Assembly: GCA_035651595.1 (NCBI GenBank)
Contig: DASRFJ010000183.1
Location: 1 to 11,074 of the forward strand
Reading direction: 5' to 3'
Source of the DNA: JAFARZ01 sp035651595
GTDB lineage: Bacteria; Actinomycetota; Actinomycetes; Streptosporangiales; Streptosporangiaceae
DNA: 11,074 nt
Positions 7,021-11,074 of this stretch are shown one piece after another (the stretch's first letter is position 1; each line of letters begins with the position of its first letter). Below the pieces are notes generated by a model that saw nothing but the letters and a program-made list of their open reading frames with translations, made no database searches and had not been told where the DNA came from. The translations under genes and the position numbers were made by a program.

Positions 7021-7191
7021 ATGTGGCGGGTTAGAAACCTGCTTTGGGTCTTGTACGTCGTTATCGGCGTCTTCGTTGCCTGGGACCGGAGCTATATAAC
7101 GCTCGCCTGGCTGAAGACGCTGGCCAGTGCCCTGCTAGCGATCTTCCTGTGGTGGCTCGTCCTACTCGGCGTCAACCTCCACGTCCACTAG
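7021..7191 (+). CDS. Small hydrophobic membrane protein, 56 residues, function unknown
   Basis: The short frame starts MWRVRNLLWVLYVVIGVFVA and ends LLGVNLHVH. It has two hydrophobic segments, about residues 6-21 and 34-51, separated by WDRSYITLAWLKTL, which fits a two-pass membrane hairpin. The first segment is preceded by two arginines. A strong ribosome binding site lies at the correct distance, and the gene begins 49 bases after cdsA on the same strand, so it may be the last gene of that operon. The stop shares a CTAG with the converging minus-strand gene. I do not recognise a family. Its codon use (AGA, ATA, CTA, TAT, TTG) is less GC-biased than the upstream operon and similar to the 3' end of cdsA. 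Confidence 0.7.
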   Translation: MWRVRNLLWVLYVVIGVFVAWDRSYITLAWLKTLASALLAIFLWWLVLLGVNLHVH

Positions 7192-8276
7192 ATCACCCAA
7201 CTCCGCCCGGCGGCCGCCAGCCGGTTCACCAGGCTGGCGGACCCCCGTTCCTTGGCGAGCTGACGGTCCCGCTCGGTGATCGGGATCACCCACAGGAACC
7301 GCACCGGATCTCCGCCGAACATGAACCCCGACAAGTCCGGCGCGTCCGGTCCGGACAGCGCGCTGGACGGCGAATCCAGCAGCAGCACCCCCTCATACCC
7401 GCTACCCAGCGGGAACGTCGCGGGCGAGTGGTACCACCGGACGCTGTGCCCGGGCCCGAACCAGGTCACCGCCCGCCACGGATACGTGGCCAGCCAGCCG
7501 AACACCCGCGCCGCCTCCGCCGAAGGCAACGTCGTCGCCAGCGCAAGCTCCACCCGTGCGTAGTCCCGCGGGTCGTCGAGCACCTGCTCCACCACGGGCA
7601 TCCGCTGGCAGCTCATCCCCACGGTGGCGAGCACCGTGTACGGACGGTGTGTAACCCCAGGTCGTTCGGAAATTCCGACCCGAGGAGCCGGACCGCTCGA
7701 GGCCTCCCAGTAATCCCCGCCGGGGCCGAGCCTGGCCATGAGATGCCCGAGCAGCGCCTGCTGGAACTGGCCCCAGGTGTCGGGCGCCTGGCGCCAGCGC
7801 CAGTAGGCGCGCGCCCGTTCGAGCCGCGGCGCGAGGCCCTCCATCGCGTCCTCGAGCGACCAGCCGAACGGCGTCTGCCCGATCACGTCGCGGCTGTACC
7901 CGGGCATGCCGCGGTTCATGTCGGCCCAGCCGGGGATCACCGCGAGCAGGCCGCCGCTCTCCAGCACGGCCACCCCGTCGCCTTCCTCGAACCAGAGTGC
8001 CTCGAGGGCGGCGGGGTCGATCGGCGGCCGTCCCGCCGGGTGCCGGACGCAGCCGGCCGGCAGCAGCGGCGCCTGGCCGGCGTCCACCCGGTCCTGATCG
8101 GTCACCGGCGGCGCGGGAACGTGGTTGGCGATCCACGTCGCGGACCGCGCGTTGGTGTCGTCGTGCAGGTAGGCGGCGGTGACCACGCCGTCGTATTCGA
8201 CGGTCACGCGCCGGCTGCCGTAGGGGCTGACGCTTTCCAGCAGCGTGGCGGGCTGCCGGAGCTGAGCGGGAGGCAT
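7188..8276 (-). CDS. Suppressor-of-fused-like domain protein
   Basis: The protein has 362 residues from ATG 8276 (364 from ATG 8282). ATG 8276 is preferred because the AGGA at 8284-8287 is 7 bases from it but only 1 base from the other. Residue numbers below count from 8282. The C-terminal half resembles the bacterial suppressor-of-fused (SUFU) family: RPYTVLATVGMSCQRMPV (213-230), RVELALATTLPS (243-254), a WLATYPW helix, TWFGPGHSV (273-281), a YEGVLLLDSP strand, and VRFLWVIPITERDRQLAKERG (327-347). The first half (VTVEYDGVVTAAYLHDDTNA, LWFEEGDGVAVLESGGLLAV) is not one I can name. There is no signal peptide or membrane segment, so it is probably cytoplasmic. Bacterial SUFU proteins have no settled function; some are toxin-immunity-like, but nothing here shows that role. 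Confidence 0.8.
   Translation of the reverse strand: MPPAQLRQPATLLESVSPYGSRRVTVEYDGVVTAAYLHDDTNARSATWIANHVPAPPVTDQDRVDAGQAPLLPAGCVRHPAGRPPIDPAALEALWFEEGDGVAVLESGGLLAVIPGWADMNRGMPGYSRDVIGQTPFGWSLEDAMEGLAPRLERARAYWRWRQAPDTWGQFQQALLGHLMARLGPGGDYWEASSGPAPRVGISERPGVTHRPYTVLATVGMSCQRMPVVEQVLDDPRDYARVELALATTLPSAEAARVFGWLATYPWRAVTWFGPGHSVRWYHSPATFPLGSGYEGVLLLDSPSSALSGPDAPDLSGFMFGGDPVRFLWVIPITERDRQLAKERGSASLVNRLAAAGRSWVI
7214..7240 (+). terminator. Strong hairpin at the convergent gene end, candidate terminator for the cdsA operon
   Basis: CCGCCAGCC (7214-7222) pairs perfectly over 9 bp with GGCTGGCGG (7232-7240). The loop can extend the stem by GGT/ACC with one bulged A. It starts 23 bases after the stop of the 56-residue gene and lies inside the 3' coding end of the minus-strand gene. 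No U-tract follows, but it is well placed to stop read-through from the rpsB-cdsA operon. Because it is coding on the other strand, some of its GC richness could be chance. Confidence 0.4.
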
Positions 8277-8282
8277 ACGCAT

Positions 8283-8323
8283 ATCCTAGGAAGTTCACAA
8301 GCTTTTTATCCGAACGGACTTCA
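8283..8323. promoter_or_regulatory. Divergent promoter region between the SUFU-like gene and rlmN
   Basis: Only 41-47 bases separate the divergent starts, so any gene-specific promoters must lie here or inside the coding ends. The stretch is conspicuously AT-richer than its surroundings (AAGCTTTTTAT around 8300-8309). On the minus strand TAGGAT (8288-8283) fits a -10 box. It would place transcription start close to ATG 8276, so a leaderless transcript is possible. No clear -35 box is seen for either direction. Confidence 0.35.
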
Positions 8324-9421
8324 GTGCAACGACCCCTGCCCCTGCTTCCGCGCGCGGCCAAACCCCCAAGGCACCTCGCCGACCTGGACCCGGCCGGGCG
8401 GCGGGCTGCCGTGGCGGAGCTTGGCGAGCCGGCGTTCCGCGCGGCGCAGCTGTCCCGGCATTTCTTCGGCCGGTACACCGATGACGCTTCGTTGATGACC
8501 GACCTGCCGGCCGCGTCGCGTGCCGCGCTCGCGGCGTCGTTGCTGCCGCCGCTGCTGACCGCGGACCGGGAGCTGGCCTGCGACAACGGCACCACGCGCA
8601 AGACGCTGTGGCGGACGTTCGACGGGGCGCTGGTCGAGTCGGTGCTGATGCGGTATCCGGACCGGGTCACGATGTGCGTGTCGTCGCAGGCCGGCTGTGG
8701 CATGGCCTGCCCGTTCTGCGCGACCGGGCAGGCGGGGCTGACCAGGAACTTGTCCACCGCGGAGATCGTCGCGCAGGTGGTGGCCGGGGCGCGTTCACTG
8801 GCGTCGGGCACGGTGCCGGGCGGGCCCGGACGCGTGTCCAACGTGGTGTTCATGGGCATGGGGGAGCCGCTGGCGAACTACCGCGCGGTTCTCGGTGCGG
8901 TCCGGCGTATGACCGACCCGGTGCCGGACGGGCTGGGCATCTCGCAGCGGTCGGTGACCGTGTCCACGGTCGGGCTGGTGCCGGCCATCGAGCGGCTGGC
9001 GGGCGAGGGGCTTTCGGTGACTTTGGCGGTGTCGCTGCACACGCCGGACGACTCGTTGCGCGACACCCTGGTGCCGGTCAACCAGCGGTGGCGGGTTGCC
9101 CAGGTGCTCGACGCGGCCTGGGGGTACGCGGCGGCGACGGGGCGGCGGGTGTCGATCGAGTACGCGCTGATCAGGGACATCAACGACCAGGCGTGGCGAG
9201 CCGACATGCTGGGCTCGCTGCTGGCCGGGCATCTGGCGCACGTCAACCTGATCCCGCTGAACCCGACGCCGGGTTCGGTGTGGACGGCGTCCCGCCCCGC
9301 CGCGCAGGCCGAGTTCGTCCGGCGGCTCGAGGCGCACGGGGTGCCAGTGACGGTGCGAGACACCAGGGGACGGGAGATAGATGGCGCCTGCGGCCAGCTG
9401 GCCGCTAGTGTCACACGATGA
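8324..9421 (+). CDS. rlmN: Dual-specificity 23S rRNA/tRNA adenine-C2 methyltransferase RlmN
   Basis: The 365-residue radical-SAM enzyme methylates C2 of A2503 in 23S rRNA and of A37 in some tRNAs. The start is GTG 8324, with a weak GGA five bases upstream. The iron-sulfur cluster motif is CGMACPFC with cysteines at 125, 129 and 132. The two catalytic cysteines of the RlmN mechanism are present at C118 (VTMCVSSQ) and C356 (GACGQL). Further blocks include NVVFMGMGEPLANY, VTVSTVGLVPAIERL, LAVSLHTPDD, RVSIEYALIRDIND and HVNLIPLNPTPGS. The set is complete and points to RlmN and not the Cfr resistance enzyme, given the housekeeping context and lack of mobile-gene signs. Its stop overlaps the next start as ATGA. 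Confidence 0.95.
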   Translation: MQRPLPLLPRAAKPPRHLADLDPAGRRAAVAELGEPAFRAAQLSRHFFGRYTDDASLMTDLPAASRAALAASLLPPLLTADRELACDNGTTRKTLWRTFDGALVESVLMRYPDRVTMCVSSQAGCGMACPFCATGQAGLTRNLSTAEIVAQVVAGARSLASGTVPGGPGRVSNVVFMGMGEPLANYRAVLGAVRRMTDPVPDGLGISQRSVTVSTVGLVPAIERLAGEGLSVTLAVSLHTPDDSLRDTLVPVNQRWRVAQVLDAAWGYAAATGRRVSIEYALIRDINDQAWRADMLGSLLAGHLAHVNLIPLNPTPGSVWTASRPAAQAEFVRRLEAHGVPVTVRDTRGREIDGACGQLAASVTR

Positions 9422-9783
9422 ACGTTTCGTGGCGGCTGGTCAACTGGGCCTGGCGGTATGCCCAGCGGAAGGGCGTCGTGACCGCGAACACGTCGGCCGC
9501 CCGGCGGTTCGCCGCATTCGGGGCCGGATCGATGATGACGTTCCCGCAAGGTTCGGTGTTCGGTGAGCGCTGGATTCTCGTCGGCTCGGAAGTGCTGATC
9601 TCCGCCCAGGTGACGTTGTCCGCGGGGATGGTGCCCGGGCAGGACCTGGGGCCGTCGCCGGTGCTGCGAATCGGCGACCGATGCGTGATCGGGCGCGGCT
9701 CGCACATCGTGGCGCACCAGTCGGTGACGATCGGCGAGGACGTTTTTGCCGGGCCTTATGTGTACGTACCTGAGCATTCGTAG
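9418..9783 (+). pseudogene. Hexapeptide-repeat acyltransferase, truncated by the integrated element
   Basis: The frame gives 121 residues. Its second half has the isoleucine-rich turns of a left-handed beta-helix (VLRIGDRCVIGRGSHIVAHQ, then SVTIGEDVFAGPYVYV). In relatives of this acyltransferase family that stretch normally runs on as roughly VYVTDQNH and continues through further coils that form the acyl-CoA and catalytic site. Here it changes after VYV to PEHS and a stop. The remaining part is missing from the window, and the integrase starts 16 bases later, so the gene looks split by site-specific insertion. The start ATG overlaps the rlmN stop as ATGA, which implies co-translation with rlmN. 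The specific substrate is unknown. The protein is unlikely to be active unless the short form folds on its own. Confidence 0.75.
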
Positions 9784-9792
9784 ACGTAGGCT
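9745..9792. other. Predicted attachment-site junction (attL) of the integrated element
   Basis: The chromosomal coding sequence appears to end around 9762-9769 (GTACGTAC), where the acyltransferase reading leaves its family pattern. The right half, including the inverted GTAG/CTAC around ACGTAGG (9780-9794), would come from the element. Large serine integrases use attB sites of about 40 bp and attP sites of about 50 bp with a two-base crossover core, and they often place int beside attP, as seen here. The exact core cannot be fixed without the other junction or an empty site. Confidence 0.55.
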
Positions 9793-11074
9793 ACTCGCAT
9801 GGCTACAGAACGGCGCGGCAGTGCGGACGAGCATGGTCTCCGCTGGGGTGGGGACGTGCGCATCTCCGAAGACGAGTGGGTCAAGGACCCGAAGACGGGA
9901 GAGATGCACCTGTCTGAGAAGGGCATCACTCGGCAGAAAGAGGATATAACCGCGCTGGCCGGTCGCCTGGACGGGGAGGTCACCGAGTGGTACCCGGAAA
10001 ACGACACGTCGGCGTACAAGAAGCGGCGTATCCGGCTTCCGAACGGGCGTAGCGTGTGGCGGGTCTACCGCCCGGAGTTCCGGCGCATGCTGGCTGATTA
10101 CGAGGACGGGAAGATAGACGGGATCATCTTCTACGACATTGACCGTCTCGCCCGCCAGCCGCGCGACCTGGAAGACCTGATAGACCTAGTCGAGTATTAC
10201 AAGCGGCCGGTCGAAACGGTGACCGGGAATATCGACCTGCGCACGTCCAACGGTCGCGCGATGGCGCGCGTGCTCGTGGCGATGGCGAACAAGTCGAGCG
10301 AGGACACCGCGCGGCGCGTGGCCCGTGCGCGTCTTCAGGTGGCGCAGGAGGGCAACGGCAGCCGTTTCACGGGAAGTCGCCGGCGTTTCGGCTACCGGGA
10401 AGACGGAAGCCTGATCGAGGCGGAAGCGGCGCTTATCCGCGACGCTGCGAAAAAGTTCATGGCTGGTGAGTCGTGGGCTGGTATTGTCAAATACTTCCGC
10501 GCCTCAGGAATTCGGCCGGTTTATGCGAATATCTGGTCAATGACGTCTATCCGGCAGGTTCTCCTGTCTCCCTCTGTCGCTGGTATCGCGGTGTATAACG
10601 GTTCGCTGCGCGAGGAAAACAAGACGGGCCGTCCGAAAAACCTCTATTCCGACCCTGAAGCCGTCGCGCTGAAAGACGCGGGCGGCCGCTACATAATGGG
10701 CAACTGGAAGCCGGTTATATCGGTGGATGAGTGGAAAGCGCTCGTGGCGGAATCAGAGGCACGAAGGAAGGGGCAGACTTTCAGTGCTAGGGGAACCCGC
10801 AAATACCTATTGACCGGACTCTTGCGGTGCGGGCGCACACACGACAACGGTGTGGTGTGCAACCGGTCCATGGCCGGCTTCAAATACAAGAATAAGGCTG
10901 GCACAGTTTGTTACGGTTACCGGTGCCCAGACAAGATAAAAGGCGGTTGCGGCGGTCTTCAGCGGAGCATGTCGAAACTCGATAAGCTGATAGAAGACCT
11001 GCTTTTCGCGCACCTCGCAGAAAACGCGCCGGACAGCATGCAGGAAAACGACAGGGTAGACGAGACCGATTCCG
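9768..11074. mobile_element. Left end of an integrated phage or integrative element (partial)
   Basis: The region from the interrupted acyltransferase to the window end consists of a serine integrase gene with base composition and codon use (ATA, AAA, TAT, GGT, CGT) clearly less GC-biased than the chromosome to its left. Together with the split gene this marks the left end of an integrated element. Only the integrase is visible, so prophage, integrative conjugative element and genomic island cannot be told apart. Confidence 0.75.
9799..11074 (+). CDS. Large serine recombinase (integrase), 3' end outside window
   Basis: 425 residues are visible from ATG 9799; an in-frame stop at 9787-9789 makes this the first possible start, with a weak GTAGG (9786-9790) as ribosome binding site. 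The enzyme would catalyse attP x attB integration through a Ser-DNA intermediate. The resolvase-type catalytic domain covers about residues 15-160: VRIS with likely nucleophile S23, GITRQKEDI (42-50), and IIFYDIDRLARQPRDLEDLI (109-128) with the expected arginines R116 and R119. The recombinase domain follows at about 190-275 (SRRRFGYREDG, SMTSIRQVLLSPSVAGI). A zinc-ribbon region comes at 338-390 with cysteines C344, C354, C376 and C384; the first pair is spaced wider than the common CxxC form. A coiled-coil and C-terminal tail probably continue past the window. Confidence 0.93.
   Translation, partial: MATERRGSADEHGLRWGGDVRISEDEWVKDPKTGEMHLSEKGITRQKEDITALAGRLDGEVTEWYPENDTSAYKKRRIRLPNGRSVWRVYRPEFRRMLADYEDGKIDGIIFYDIDRLARQPRDLEDLIDLVEYYKRPVETVTGNIDLRTSNGRAMARVLVAMANKSSEDTARRVARARLQVAQEGNGSRFTGSRRRFGYREDGSLIEAEAALIRDAAKKFMAGESWAGIVKYFRASGIRPVYANIWSMTSIRQVLLSPSVAGIAVYNGSLREENKTGRPKNLYSDPEAVALKDAGGRYIMGNWKPVISVDEWKALVAESEARRKGQTFSARGTRKYLLTGLLRCGRTHDNGVVCNRSMAGFKYKNKAGTVCYGYRCPDKIKGGCGGLQRSMSKLDKLIEDLLFAHLAENAPDSMQENDRVDETDS

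Noticed and set aside
7044..8495. 483-residue plus-strand frame overlapping the SUFU-like gene and the start of rlmN
   Set aside because: Proline/arginine/histidine-rich shadow. It overlaps three better supported genes and lacks a start signal.
8324..9421. Cfr-type antibiotic resistance methyltransferase
   Set aside because: The motif set and the core-genome context fit housekeeping RlmN, and its base composition matches the chromosome.

Overview
The window is high-GC actinobacterial chromosome. The gene order comM-like, dprA, xerC, rpsB, tsf, pyrH, frr, cdsA, rlmN is the conserved translation and housekeeping neighbourhood of Actinobacteria. The strong G/C third-position preference, the alanine-rich S2 tail and a suppressor-of-fused protein beside rlmN suggest the Pseudonocardiaceae (Amycolatopsis-like) as an inferred, unproven placement.

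Layout. Positions 1-2429 hold a DNA uptake/recombination group on the + strand: the C-terminus of a ComM/YifB-type ATPase, dprA (start codon overlapping the comM stop) and the tyrosine recombinase gene xerC. A 358-base gene-free stretch (2430-2787) with one clean hairpin leads into the translation block: rpsB (ribosomal protein S2), tsf (EF-Ts), pyrH (UMP kinase), frr (ribosome recycling factor) and cdsA (CDP-diacylglycerol synthase). From tsf onward the genes are nearly contiguous (3, 9 and 0 bases apart), so they are probably one operon. A 56-residue membrane protein follows. Its stop codon shares a CTAG with the stop of a converging minus-strand gene that carries a C-terminal suppressor-of-fused-like domain. 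Divergent from that gene is rlmN (dual-specificity 23S rRNA/tRNA A2 methyltransferase), which overlaps by ATGA a hexapeptide-repeat acyltransferase gene.

The right edge (about 9768-11074) is not ordinary core genome. The acyltransferase is cut in the middle of its left-handed beta-helix. Sixteen bases after its premature stop begins a large serine recombinase whose base and codon use differ clearly from the neighbours. The simplest reading is an integrated phage or integrative element whose attachment site lies inside the acyltransferase gene. The window shows its left junction and 425 residues of integrase, and the element continues beyond the window.

The most interesting points are this integration junction and what it implies for integrase transcription, the 15-base tandem repeat in rpsB, a GC-rich hairpin inside the first codons of pyrH, an abrupt change in codon use at the 3' end of cdsA, and the compact convergent gene end at 7188-7240. 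I did not find a clearly new multi-gene system. Any cargo of the element would lie to the right of the window.
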